Counted from the stretch's first letter, positions 8,740 through 17,028 are shown. The stretch is 64,000 nt of DNA from Weissella confusa (GCA_014332815.1 JACSZT010000006.1:78950-142949); one strand, 5' to 3'. The notes: generated from the letters alone by a model not told the origin. Translations and numbers: made by a program.

Positions 8740-9360
8740 ATGGAATTTTTTACTTCAGATACGCATTTCTTCCATGAGGAACTATTGCAAAGCAACAATT
8801 TTGCACCACGTCCATTCGACTTTTTGGCCGATGAACACCCTGCAATGATTAAGGCCTGGAATGACCGCGTTGGGGAAACTGACACCGTGTACCACTTGGG
8901 TGATATCGCGATGGTTAATCATGTACGCCCAGCACGTAAGGGTCACGAAATGATTGCCGAAATTTTGGAACAATTGAACGGACACATTGTAATCATTAAG
9001 GGAAACCACGATTCACGCGCGTTGTTCAAGTACTTGGCGGCCCACAATCCGGTGTTGTCTGATGGCAAGCCTAAGTATGAGTTTGAGGATGTTGGTCGCA
9101 TTATTAAGGCGAACCACCACCAATTCTTCTTGACACACTATCCAATGTTGTTCGGTCAAACGCCAAGTAGTATTAACTTGCACGGGCACATTCACCACAC
9201 GATGGTGGCAATTCCAGAAAATATTAACGTCGGGGTTGATAGTACGGACTTGGATTACTTAATGGCAGATGAACGGCCGGTCTGGAGTACGCCACTCAAT
9301 TTCAATGAGATTGAGACCATCATTCAACGTAAGCACGATGATTTTGCAAAGCGGAGGTAA
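8740..9360 (+). CDS. Calcineurin-like metallophosphoesterase
   Basis: A 206-residue metallophosphoesterase. The dimetal motifs appear in order: DTH (Asp7, His9), GD in YHLGDIAM (~53), GNHD in IKGNHDSR (~88), a His in LTHYPML and GHIHH (~148). This places it in the YfcE/MJ0936-like calcineurin superfamily; the substrate (a nucleotide, a phosphodiester or a capped end) cannot be read off. A GAGAGGCGAG ribosome site precedes the ATG. It lies between a hypothetical gene and a YunD-like phosphoesterase, in the same direction with short gaps. Confidence 0.85.
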   Translation: MEFFTSDTHFFHEELLQSNNFAPRPFDFLADEHPAMIKAWNDRVGETDTVYHLGDIAMVNHVRPARKGHEMIAEILEQLNGHIVIIKGNHDSRALFKYLAAHNPVLSDGKPKYEFEDVGRIIKANHHQFFLTHYPMLFGQTPSSINLHGHIHHTMVAIPENINVGVDSTDLDYLMADERPVWSTPLNFNEIETIIQRKHDDFAKRR

Positions 9361-9365
9361 AACGT

Positions 9366-10757
9366 ATGCAGGATAACATTTCAATTTTGCATACGAACGA
9401 CATCCACTCACATCTGGAGCACTGGCCACAAATTCGCCGTTATTTACAAACACAAAAGCGTCATTTAATTCGTGAAGGACGCAGTGTGTTGACCTTTGAT
9501 ATCGGGGATGCATTGGACCGCCAACACCCATTGACGGAAGCGACAATGGGGCAAGCCAATGTCGCCTTGTTAAATGAGATTGGTTATGATGCGGTCACAA
9601 TTGGCAATAACGAAGGACTAGGCTTGGCTCATGATGATATGAATCATCTCTATGACCATGCTAATTTTTCGGTTGTATTAGGTAACGTGACGGACATGCA
9701 AACGGGTGAAGTGCCTGACTGGGCGGTGACGCATAAAATTATCACCACACCAAAGGGAACGCGCGTTGGCGTGCTTGGTTTGACAGCACCGTTTATTTTG
9801 ACATTACCTTTGTTGGGCTGGATGCCCGAAAAGGTCACTGACGCCCTTGATCGACAGATACCAGAATTAACTGACCAAGTTGATTTTATTGTGTTGTTAT
9901 CACATTTGGGGTTGCCAACGGATCGTTATTTAGCAACGCATTATCCTGATCTGAACGTGATTATCGGCGCGCACACGCACCACTTGTTGGTGAATGGTGA
10001 ACGACACGGTGACACAATGCTGGCTGCCGCAGGACGTTATGGTGATCATATTGGTCGCATCGATTTAACGGTTGAGGATGGCCATCTATCGGCTGTCGAA
10101 GCGACGACGGTTGTGACGGACGAGTTGCCGACGTTGCCGGAAGACCGCGTTGAAATCGCGGGTTATCAAACGAGTGGTGAACAGCAACTGGCCAAGCGTG
10201 TGGTTGCTGAATTGCCAACAGCTTACACCAACGGATTGCAAGGCGAGCACCGCCTCATTGACCTTGGTCTTGAAGCGTTGAAGGCACGCACACACACGGA
10301 TGTTGCGATGCTCTCAACGGGTTTGTTTTTGACGGATTTGCCAGCTGGTATTGTAACGGCCAATGATTTACATGCCTTGCTACCACACGCGGTTCACCCC
10401 ATGCGTTCAACATTGAAGGGCCATGATTTATGGCGCTTGGCTCATGAAATCGAGAAGAATCGTAACTTCCTCCGCCCTAACCGGTTACGCGGTATGGGCT
10501 TCCGTGGTGATACCTGGGGTGAAGTGGTTTGGTCTGGCCTCCGCATCGATGCGAATGGGGATGTGTTTATTCATGACCAACCGATTGATTTAGACGCGAC
10601 ATATACAATTGGTTCACTGGATCATTACTTGTTTATTCCGTACTTCCCAACTTTGGAAATAGCGGGACAGAACGTGATGTCATATGATACAGTAATTCGA
10701 GAGGACTTTGCGGCATATCTTGCCGAAACGTTTTTACCAAATAAAGAAGAAAATTAA
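9366..10757 (+). CDS. yunD: YunD-like 5'-nucleotidase / UDP-sugar hydrolase family protein
   Basis: A 463-residue bimodular phosphoesterase. The N-terminal metallophosphoesterase half carries LHTNDIHSH, DIGDALDR, IGNNEG (GNHE variant), LSHLG and GAHTHH; the C-terminal half (~270-460) is a 5'-nucleotidase substrate-binding domain ending in YTIGSLDHYLFI. No signal peptide is present, unlike secreted UshA, which fits the cytoplasmic YunD type. It starts five bases after the previous gene and precedes yutD, an arrangement conserved in Firmicutes. The Asn in place of His in GNN(H)E is also seen in family members; exact substrate unknown. Confidence 0.85.
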   Translation: MQDNISILHTNDIHSHLEHWPQIRRYLQTQKRHLIREGRSVLTFDIGDALDRQHPLTEATMGQANVALLNEIGYDAVTIGNNEGLGLAHDDMNHLYDHANFSVVLGNVTDMQTGEVPDWAVTHKIITTPKGTRVGVLGLTAPFILTLPLLGWMPEKVTDALDRQIPELTDQVDFIVLLSHLGLPTDRYLATHYPDLNVIIGAHTHHLLVNGERHGDTMLAAAGRYGDHIGRIDLTVEDGHLSAVEATTVVTDELPTLPEDRVEIAGYQTSGEQQLAKRVVAELPTAYTNGLQGEHRLIDLGLEALKARTHTDVAMLSTGLFLTDLPAGIVTANDLHALLPHAVHPMRSTLKGHDLWRLAHEIEKNRNFLRPNRLRGMGFRGDTWGEVVWSGLRIDANGDVFIHDQPIDLDATYTIGSLDHYLFIPYFPTLEIAGQNVMSYDTVIREDFAAYLAETFLPNKEEN

Positions 10758-10775
10758 TTAGGAAGGAGGCAAAAC

Positions 10776-11417
10776 ATGGATCGCGAACGCATGAAAGAAC
10801 TTGCTGAAGAGCAATTTATAAAGCGACAAGAAGCCACGACCATCACGGCTGGTGACGATAATATCATTTTCATTAATGAGCGTAGTTACCGTTTGGTTGA
10901 AGACTATCGTGAAGCTTACAATCAGCAAAAAATGGCGGCACGATTTAGCGACTTCCTAGAAAAGTATGATTTTCTGGTTGGTGACATTGCGGCTGATCAG
11001 CTTCGTTTACGTGGCTTTTACAAGGACGGCACAGCTGGTATTGCACGAAGCAATCAAATTTCTGCACTACAAGACTACTTATATGAAGAAGTAAACTTTG
11101 GTGCACCGTACTTTGTGCTTGAAAATCTTGAGCCACATGATGTACCTGAAGCTGAGGAAGAGCCAAACACGGCACACCGTAAGCGTCGTCGTCAACGTCG
11201 TTCAACTGGCAACAGTAACGGCAACGGCAACACGGCTGGTGGACACCACAAGCCAAAGCCAAAGACGGCAGCAATTACTGAGACAACTAAGCCAGCACCA
11301 GGTAACGGGAAAGCTAAGCATGTAAAGGAACGCGCAAACACGGTTGAAACGAAGGGACGTAAGAAGCGTCGTCGTTTCCAAATCCGTGAGCGCCAAACAA
11401 CGACTGAAAAGGGATAA
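10776..11417 (+). CDS. yutD: YutD family protein with basic C-terminal tail
   Basis: A 213-residue protein. Residues ~25-115 match the YutD/DUF1027 pattern: an N-terminal strand with RSYRLVEDYREAYNQQ, then FLEKYDFLVGDIAADQLRLRGF. After about residue 125 comes a low-complexity tail rich in Lys, Arg, Asn and Thr with clusters such as RKRRRQRR and RKKRRRF, suggesting nucleic-acid or ribosome contact (inference). A GGAAGGAGG site precedes the ATG. The yunD-yutD-yutF order is a conserved Firmicutes neighbourhood; the molecular role of YutD is not established. Confidence 0.85.
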   Translation: MDRERMKELAEEQFIKRQEATTITAGDDNIIFINERSYRLVEDYREAYNQQKMAARFSDFLEKYDFLVGDIAADQLRLRGFYKDGTAGIARSNQISALQDYLYEEVNFGAPYFVLENLEPHDVPEAEEEPNTAHRKRRRQRRSTGNSNGNGNTAGGHHKPKPKTAAITETTKPAPGNGKAKHVKERANTVETKGRKKRRRFQIRERQTTTEKG

Positions 11418-11429
11418 GGAAATTAATTG

Positions 11430-12197
11430 ATGACATACGCAGGATATTTTATTGACTTAGATGGCACTATTTACCAAGGAACCAAGCAGTTCCCGGCTGG
11501 TAAGCGTTTCATCGAGCGCCTTGCTGCGTCTGATTCGCAATATTTGTTTGTCACGAATAACTCAACGAAGACACCAGCCGAAGTTGCCGAGAATCTAACT
11601 AAGAATCACGACATTCCAACGACGGCTGACCAAGTCTACACAAGTGCAATGGCAACCGCTGATTATTTGGCGACTTTGCCAAACGTTAAGCGTGTGTTGA
11701 TGATTGGTGAAATTGGTTTGCGTACAGCTTTGGAAGCAAAGGGGTTTGAGCTTGTTAGTGAGGCACCAGCTGATGCTGTTGCAATTGGTTTGGACCGCGA
11801 AATCAACTATGAAAAGTTGGTCCAAGCAACGTTGGCCATTCAAAATGGCGCCGCATTTGTTGCGACGAACGTTGATACGAACTTGCCTAACGAGCGTGGT
11901 ATGTTGCCAGGTGCCGGCACACTTGTCGCTGCTTTGCGTACCGCCGTTCAAAAGGAGCCAGTCGTTGTTGGTAAGCCAGAGACCATTATTATGAACGGTG
12001 CTTTGGAACTAACAGGATTGACGGCTGACCAAGTTGTCATGGTTGGTGACAATTACAACACGGATATCCGTGCCGGTTTGAATGCTGGCATTGATACGTT
12101 GTTGGTTTACACCGGTGTTTCTACGAAGGAGCAAGTGGCCCAAGAAGCACAACAACCAACCCATGAAGTTGATTCATTGGACGATTGGGAAATTTAA
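11430..12197 (+). CDS. yutF: HAD-IIA phosphatase, NagD/YutF family
   Basis: A 255-residue HAD-superfamily IIA sugar/nucleotide phosphatase. Motif I IDLDGTIY (Asp10, Asp12), motif II VTNNST, the C2-type cap, Lys in VVGKPE (motif III) and motif IV MVGDNYNTDI are all present, the layout of TIGR01457-type YutF proteins. The ATG at 11430 has AAGGA nine bases upstream; a TTG just before it is rejected. It ends the pepQ-to-yutF run and is followed by a strong terminator. Substrate unknown; NagD-like enzymes act on small phosphates or nucleotides. Confidence 0.9.
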   Translation: MTYAGYFIDLDGTIYQGTKQFPAGKRFIERLAASDSQYLFVTNNSTKTPAEVAENLTKNHDIPTTADQVYTSAMATADYLATLPNVKRVLMIGEIGLRTALEAKGFELVSEAPADAVAIGLDREINYEKLVQATLAIQNGAAFVATNVDTNLPNERGMLPGAGTLVAALRTAVQKEPVVVGKPETIIMNGALELTGLTADQVVMVGDNYNTDIRAGLNAGIDTLLVYTGVSTKEQVAQEAQQPTHEVDSLDDWEI

Positions 12198-12205
12198 TCT
12201 GATTT

Positions 12206-12235
12206 AAAAAGCGAGCATAATTGCTCGCTTTTTTT
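12206..12235 (+). terminator. Terminator after yutF
   Basis: AGCGAGCA/TGCTCGCT stem with an AATT-type loop and a run of seven T. Confidence 0.9.
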
Positions 12236-12284
12236 GTACATTTTGACTGTTCCCTAAAATAAAATTAAAACTTTCTAATTTTTG

Positions 12285-12315
12285 AAATGCCCAAACGCGG
12301 GCGTTTACGGCATTT
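12285..12315. repeat. Nested palindrome upstream of the oppA promoter
   Basis: AAATGCC (12285-12291) and GGCATTT (12309-12315) form an outer inverted repeat; inside it AAACGC-GG-GCGTTT (12293-12306) is a perfect inner palindrome. No T run follows, so it is not a normal terminator. It lies 38 bases before the -35 box of oppA and could be an operator. Confidence 0.55.
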
Positions 12316-12352
12316 GTGATGTTATGTTTATTAACATTAGAGAAAAATGGCA

Positions 12353-12381
12353 TTGACACTTCTTTTTTCTTAGTTTATATT
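12353..12381 (+). promoter_or_regulatory. Sigma-A promoter of oppA
   Basis: TTGACA (12353-12358), a 17-bp spacer and TATATT (12376-12381): close to consensus. The ATG of the binding protein lies 43 bases after the -10 box. Confidence 0.85.
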
Positions 12382-12423
12382 AATCCACATACTAAAAGTG
12401 CAAGAAACAGGGGAATACGGGAT

Positions 12424-14049
12424 ATGAACAAATTGGTAAAGACATCAGTGCTGTTGTCGACTGCAGTGATTTTGGGATCAGCAGTTGCGCCATTGGCAGC
12501 AAACGCAGCAACGTATAAGACAATCAACTGGCAAGAAACATCTGACTTGGGAACGATGGATCCATCAAAGGTAACGGCTTCAGTTGACTTTGACGCTTTG
12601 CAAGCTACCGGCGAAGGATTGTACCGTTATAGTCAAGATTCAAAGCCTGAATTGGCTTTGGCTGAATCAGTGCAAAAGTCAGATGATGGTTTGACATATA
12701 CGTTTAAGTTGCGTCCAGACTTGAAGTGGGCGAATGGTGAACCAATCACCGCCCAAGACTTCGTATATGGTTGGCAACGTACGAATGATCCTAAGACAGC
12801 ATCACAATATGCATACTTGTTCTCAGGTATTAAGGGTGCCGATGATATCCAATCAGGTAAGGACAAGGACTTGAATGACCTGGGTGTCAAGGCCGTTGAT
12901 GATACAACGTTGGAAGTGACGTTGGATAAGCCAATGCCACAACTTGAATCAATTTTGACGATGGCGCCATTCTATCCACAAAACCAAAAGTTCGTGGAGA
13001 AGGTTGGAAGCAAGTACGGAACTGCTTCAAAGTACACGTTGGCATCTGGACCATACGTTCAAAAGGGATGGACTGGCTCAAACAACAAGTACTCATTGGT
13101 AAAGAATGACAATTATTGGGATGCTAAGACTGTTAAGACACCAAAGGTAAGTATCCAAACGATTAAGGATCAAAACACGGGTTATAACTTGTACAAGTCT
13201 GGTAAGATTGACTTTACCAATTTGTCACCTGACCAAGTACGTGCCTCAAAGAAGAACAAGGCGTACAAGGTTATCCCACAAGCAACAACGTTCTATCTTG
13301 AGTTGAACGAGAAGAAGGTTGCCGCTTTGAAGAATGTCAAGATTCGTCAAGCCTTGTCATACGCCATCGATCGTAAGACGATGTCAGACAAGATTTTGAC
13401 AGGAACGGCAACGCCAGCAACAACGTTGACGCCAGCTAACTTGGCCAAGGATCCAAATACTGGCAAGGACTTCGCAAAGTCAGCTGCAGTAAAGGGCGCT
13501 ATTTCATACGATAAGGCTAAGGCAAAGAAGTTGTTTGCTGAAGGATTGAAGGAAGAGGGCAAGAAGAAGTTGAACTTGCAAGTCTTGACCGATGACACAG
13601 ACGGCGCAAAGCGTACAGCACAATTCTTGCAATCACAATTACAAAACTTGTCAGGTTTGAAGGTTTCAATCAAGACGGTGCCATTCAAGCAACGTTTGGC
13701 ATTGTCAGAGGACAAGAACTTTGACGTGGTTATCTCAGCATGGGGAGCTGATTACGCAGAACCTTCAACATTCTTGGATCTGTTCACATCAGAATCAACG
13801 TTTAACAACGGAAGCTGGTCAAACGCGGATTACGATAACGCTGTGAAGGCAGCTTCAACGACTGATGTAACTGACGAAAACAAGCGTTACGACGATTACA
13901 AGACTGCTGAACAAGCGATTGAAAAGGATGCCGGCGTGGTGCCTTTGTACTACCGTTCATTGGCAACGTTGTCACGTCCTTCAGTTAAGAAGGTTGTCAC
14001 GAACCCAGTTGGCGCACAATTCGACTGGAAGTGGGCATACAAGAAGTAA
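12424..14049 (+). CDS. Oligopeptide ABC transporter substrate-binding protein (OppA type)
   Basis: A 541-residue family 5 extracellular solute-binding protein (SBP_bac_5) of the peptide/MppA-OppA type. Features are an N-terminal signal (residues 1-~29, ending APLAANA-ATYK), an ETSDLGTMDP opening, LRPDLKWANGEPITAQDFVYGWQR, and the conserved YAIDRKTM region. The signal lacks a lipobox Cys and the whole protein has none, so it looks like a signal-peptidase-I substrate rather than a lipoprotein. No permease or ATPase genes are adjacent: it is an orphan binding protein with its own strong promoter and terminator. The frame is open 36 codons upstream, but those residues are not signal-like and the promoter overlaps them. 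Confidence 0.9.
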   Translation: MNKLVKTSVLLSTAVILGSAVAPLAANAATYKTINWQETSDLGTMDPSKVTASVDFDALQATGEGLYRYSQDSKPELALAESVQKSDDGLTYTFKLRPDLKWANGEPITAQDFVYGWQRTNDPKTASQYAYLFSGIKGADDIQSGKDKDLNDLGVKAVDDTTLEVTLDKPMPQLESILTMAPFYPQNQKFVEKVGSKYGTASKYTLASGPYVQKGWTGSNNKYSLVKNDNYWDAKTVKTPKVSIQTIKDQNTGYNLYKSGKIDFTNLSPDQVRASKKNKAYKVIPQATTFYLELNEKKVAALKNVKIRQALSYAIDRKTMSDKILTGTATPATTLTPANLAKDPNTGKDFAKSAAVKGAISYDKAKAKKLFAEGLKEEGKKKLNLQVLTDDTDGAKRTAQFLQSQLQNLSGLKVSIKTVPFKQRLALSEDKNFDVVISAWGADYAEPSTFLDLFTSESTFNNGSWSNADYDNAVKAASTTDVTDENKRYDDYKTAEQAIEKDAGVVPLYYRSLATLSRPSVKKVVTNPVGAQFDWKWAYKK

Positions 14050-14065
14050 ATAGTAACAAAACATC

Positions 14066-14101
14066 AAAGGGTAATGGCACAGTGAGGCTATTACCCTTTT
14101 T
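14066..14101 (+). terminator. Terminator after oppA
   Basis: AAAGGGTAAT pairs with ATTACCCTTT across a 15-base loop, ending in a T run. Confidence 0.9.
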
Positions 14102-14151
14102 GTTATTTGGTGCCGAATACACACCACTAAAAATTCTTTTTGAACAAATTG

Positions 14152-14165
14152 TGAAATCGCTTGCA
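14152..14165 (+). promoter_or_regulatory. cre site 1 (CcpA operator) over the -35 box
   Basis: TGAAATCGCTTGCA fits the catabolite-responsive-element consensus TGNAANCGNTNNCA at every fixed position. It overlaps the -35 box TTGCAC of the following operon, a position where CcpA binding represses. Confidence 0.75.
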
Positions 14166-14189
14166 CGCAAAACTGCAACCGCTTACAAT
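14161..14189 (+). promoter_or_regulatory. Promoter of the oxidoreductase / nucleoside hydrolase operon
   Basis: TTGCAC (14161-14166), a 17-bp spacer and TACAAT (14184-14189). Both boxes are covered by cre-like sequences. The translated start lies about 50 bases downstream. Confidence 0.8.
14174..14187 (+). promoter_or_regulatory. cre site 2 (CcpA operator) over the -10 box
   Basis: TGCAACCGCTTACA also fits TGNAANCGNTNNCA exactly and overlaps the -10 box. Its centre is 22 bp from that of site 1, about two helical turns, so two CcpA dimers could bind on one face of the DNA (inference). A LacI/GalR-family local repressor with similar half-sites is an alternative. Confidence 0.75.
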
Positions 14190-14237
14190 AAACTTTGTTA
14201 ATTAATGAGCAATAAAGTATCTTTTAGGAGTATTGAT

Positions 14238-15290
14238 ATGTCAGAAAAGTTGGTTATGGCCTTGGTTGGCTTCGGTAACAGTGCAAACCGTTACCACTTG
14301 CCTTATTTGTTGGAAAATGAAAACGTTCAAATTAAGACGATTTACACGCCGTCTTTGAACAAGCGACCTGAAGATCAAGCTGCTTTGGAAGCACGTGGAA
14401 TTGTCTTCACGGATGATTTGGATTAAGTGGTTAATAATTCAGAAATCCAATTTGTCTCTGTTATCACACCAGCACCTTCACACTTTGAATTGGCAAAGCG
14501 TTTGTTGGAAGCCGGTAAGAACGTGATGGTTGAAAAGCCATTTGTGACATCAGTTGCCGAGGGTAAGGAACTGATTGCATTGGCTAACGAAAAGGGATTG
14601 TTGATTACGCCATTCCAAAACCGCCGTTTCGATGGTGAGTTCATGGAGTTGCAATACATCTTGGACCACGGTTTCATTGGTGAGCCAATCGAGTTCGAGT
14701 CACACTTCGACTACTTCCGTCCAGGGGCTGCTTCAAACCCAGGTACGCAAATTGATGGTGCCTTCTACGGTTACGGTGTCCACCCATTGGACCAAATCAT
14801 CAAGTTGTGGGGTAAGCCAGAAGCGGTTGCGTACGACATTAAGTCAGTGACGAACCCTGAAGGTGTTGACGATAACTTTGAAGTTAACATGTACTACGGC
14901 AAGTTGCGTGCAAAGTTGAAGACAAGCTTCTTGGTGGCTGACCAATATCCTAAGTACATCTTGCACGGTACGAATGGTTCATTCATTAAGTACGGTATGG
15001 ATGCCCAAGAAAACGATATTTTGGCTGGTATCTCACCATCAGAGCCTAACTTTGGTGCTGACAACCCAGACAACTACGGAGTGATTAAGTACATCAACGC
15101 TTACGGTGATCCGGTTGAGCACAAGATGGAGACGCCACGTGGTAACTACGGTTTGATGTACCAAAACTGTGTGGATGTGATTTTGCACGGTGCTGAAAAG
15201 GAAGTTACTGACGAGCAAATCTTGACACAATTGGAAATCTTGGACGCTGGCTTTAAGGAGCAAGGTCCACACATCCAACACTTTGCCTAA
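14238..15290 (+). pseudogene. Gfo/Idh/MocA-family NAD(P)-dependent oxidoreductase, interrupted by in-frame TAA
   Basis: A single frame of 350 codons encodes a sugar/inositol-type oxidoreductase but contains one TAA at 14424-14426 (codon 63). Before it lies the Rossmann start (VMALVGFGNSANRYHLPYLL); after it the frame continues with SVITPAPSHFELAKRLLEAGKNVMVEKPF, containing the catalytic Lys of the EKP motif, and HPLDQIIKLWG of the C-terminal domain. A GAA-to-TAA change would explain it (Asp-Glu-Val-Val at this site fits relatives). The start at 14238 follows TTTTAGGAG. The GTG at 14427 has no ribosome site. The first gene of a cre-controlled operon with the nucleoside hydrolase. It could be a genuine nonsense mutation, readthrough or a sequencing error. 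Confidence 0.85.
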
Positions 15291-15305
15291 AACGAGGACG
15301 ACATA

Positions 15306-16226
15306 ATGATTAAGATGATTTTGGACTGTGACCCAGGTCACGAAGATTTCTTCGGCTTGATGTTGGCGTTGGCGAACACGGACAAGGTGGAAATCAAGGC
15401 GGTTTCAACAACCGTTGCTTATCAAACAGTTGAAAACGTACAAAAGAATGCCATGAAGGCGTTGACACTTTTGGGACGCACGGATATTCCAGTGGCCCAC
15501 GGTGCAGCGAAGCCTTTGATTGAGCCATTCGGTCTTGCTGATAACTGGCGTGAGTTTACAGGCTTGGACGGGACAGAATTCCCAGAGCCCGGCTTCGAGC
15601 CCTCAGAACTAGCTGGTATCGACTTGATGGCTAAGACGTTGCGTGAAGCTGACGAACCAATGGTCATTGGTATCAGTGGTCCCGTGACGAACGTGGCTTT
15701 GTTGTTGGCGGCACACCCAGAATTGCACAGCAAGATTGAAAAGATTGTGTTGATGGGTGGGGCAATTAATACGGGTAACCGTTACCCAGGTGTTGAATAC
15801 AACTTCTCAATCGATCCCGACGCGGCCAAGATTATCGTGAACAGCGGTGTGCCAGTGGTAATGATTACACGTGACTTGACTGAGCAAGGTGTGATTTCAT
15901 CTGAGACAGTTGCGAAGATGCGTGCAATCGAAAACCCAGTGGCTCAAGCTGCGGCTGATTTGATGGAAAACTATGGTGACTTCAGCAACCCAGATGTACC
16001 GGTTGTTTTGAATGACCCTGAAGTGGTTGCGTACTTGATTGACCCATCAATGTTTGCTGGTAAGGCATACTACGTTGATGTGGAAACACAAGGTCAATTG
16101 ACGCGTGGTCGTTTGGTAGTTGACCAACACGATATGACTGGCAAGCCAGCCAACGCTGAATTGATGACAACGCTTGATAACGACAAGTTTGTTGCCTTGA
16201 TTTTGGACTCTTTGGCTAAGTATTAA
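15306..16226 (+). CDS. Nucleoside hydrolase (inosine-uridine preferring family)
   Basis: A 306-residue Ca-dependent N-ribohydrolase releasing the base from ribonucleosides, feeding ribose to catabolism. The N-terminal metal motif is DCDPGHED (residues 7-14), against the usual DxDPGxDD: Glu13 replaces an Asp that ligands calcium. GGAINTGNRYPGVEYNFSIDPDAAKIIVNSG matches the conserved GG.....GN..P.AEFN...DP.AA motif, with a Val in place of the usual Ala before Glu. A GAGGA site precedes the ATG, 15 bases after the oxidoreductase stop codon, so it shares the cre-controlled promoter. Base specificity is not predictable. Confidence 0.88.
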   Translation: MIKMILDCDPGHEDFFGLMLALANTDKVEIKAVSTTVAYQTVENVQKNAMKALTLLGRTDIPVAHGAAKPLIEPFGLADNWREFTGLDGTEFPEPGFEPSELAGIDLMAKTLREADEPMVIGISGPVTNVALLLAAHPELHSKIEKIVLMGGAINTGNRYPGVEYNFSIDPDAAKIIVNSGVPVVMITRDLTEQGVISSETVAKMRAIENPVAQAAADLMENYGDFSNPDVPVVLNDPEVVAYLIDPSMFAGKAYYVDVETQGQLTRGRLVVDQHDMTGKPANAELMTTLDNDKFVALILDSLAKY

Positions 16227-16239
16227 TCAATAATAGAGC

Positions 16240-16260
16240 AGGTGTTAACAGTTAACACCT
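16240..16260. repeat. Perfect 21-base palindrome between nucleoside hydrolase and gntR
   Basis: AGGTGTTAAC-A-GTTAACACCT is a perfect 10-bp inverted repeat around one base. The loop is too short for a good RNA hairpin and no T run follows, so an operator for the adjacent GntR-family regulator is more likely than a terminator (inference). Confidence 0.6.
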
Positions 16261-16272
16261 TGTCTAGAACAT

Positions 16273-16315
16273 AGTCCCCCATTACCGTATAATCTGCGGT
16301 GTGGGGGACTTTTTA
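16273..16315 (+). terminator. Terminator overlapping the gntR promoter
   Basis: AGTCCCCCA (16273-16281) pairs perfectly with TGGGGGACT (16302-16310), followed by TTTTTA. The loop contains TATAAT (16288-16293), a possible -10 box for the next gene, and the gntR ATG lies 7 bases after the stem. The hairpin thus probably ends the upstream operon while its DNA contains the next promoter. Confidence 0.7.
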
Positions 16316-16317
16316 CT

Positions 16318-17028
16318 ATGAGGAAGTATGTGTTCGAAGAGATTTATGAAGAGCTGCAAATGCAGATTCGCAACGGAACGTATCAAAGTGGCATGCCGTT
16401 GCCGAGCGAATCAGAGTTGGGGACTCACTATGAATGTGGGCGTGAGACGATTCGACGGTCATTACGATTATTAGAAAAGGATGGCTTGATTATCCGGAAA
16501 AAGGGCAAGGTGGCGCATGTTGCCGAACGACAAGTTTTTGCTGTGCCAGTTTGCGAATTAAAGCAACTATCAGAATGGCAAATGACCCATAATGCGGCGC
16601 TGACGTCTAAATTGTGTTTGGTTGAAGAGGGACAGATACCAGTGGATTTAATGCACATTCTAAAACTAGACCGGGCGAGCTTGCCAACGATTCACATTGG
16701 GGTGTTAAAGCTACTGAACGATCGACCGATGGCCTTAGAAGAACATTTTGTAATGCCGAAATATGCACCGAAGCTAAGTGATTTGGTGGATGCGACATCA
16801 ATTGAACGCTTTTATTGTCGCTTTGGCATTCAAACCAGTCATGCGGTTCGACATATTGTCTTAGGCGTGGCGACTGCAGCACAGGCTGAAGTGTTAAAAA
16901 TTGCGCCAGGGTCAGCGGTGTTTATTCAACAAGCAGTGTTGTTTGATCGATGCTCGGCAATTATTCAAGTTCAGAAAACCATTTATGTGGGGGATGCCTG
17001 CCGTTTTGTTGAGGTAGCCAAGCCATGA
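16318..17028 (+). CDS. GntR-family regulator with UTRA domain (HutC subfamily)
   Basis: A 236-residue DNA-binding repressor. The N-terminal winged helix (~1-70) shows the GntR pattern YEELQMQIRNGTYQSGMPLPSE, RETIRRSLRLLEKDGLI and a wing; the rest is a UTRA effector domain with LPTIHIGVLKLLNDRPMALEEHFV and a closing region that binds sugars, sugar phosphates or amino-acid-like ligands in relatives. The ATG is only 17 bases after a possible -10 box hidden in a terminator loop; GGGGGA is the only ribosome-site candidate. It overlaps the next gene by 4 bases (ATGA), so they are coupled. Targets may include itself and neighbours via the palindrome at 16240. Confidence 0.9.
   Translation: MRKYVFEEIYEELQMQIRNGTYQSGMPLPSESELGTHYECGRETIRRSLRLLEKDGLIIRKKGKVAHVAERQVFAVPVCELKQLSEWQMTHNAALTSKLCLVEEGQIPVDLMHILKLDRASLPTIHIGVLKLLNDRPMALEEHFVMPKYAPKLSDLVDATSIERFYCRFGIQTSHAVRHIVLGVATAAQAEVLKIAPGSAVFIQQAVLFDRCSAIIQVQKTIYVGDACRFVEVAKP

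Noticed and set aside
14427-15290. Independent gene starting at GTG 14427
   Set aside because: It is the same frame as the preceding fragment, begins mid-Rossmann fold right after the stop codon and has no ribosome site; treated as part of one interrupted gene.
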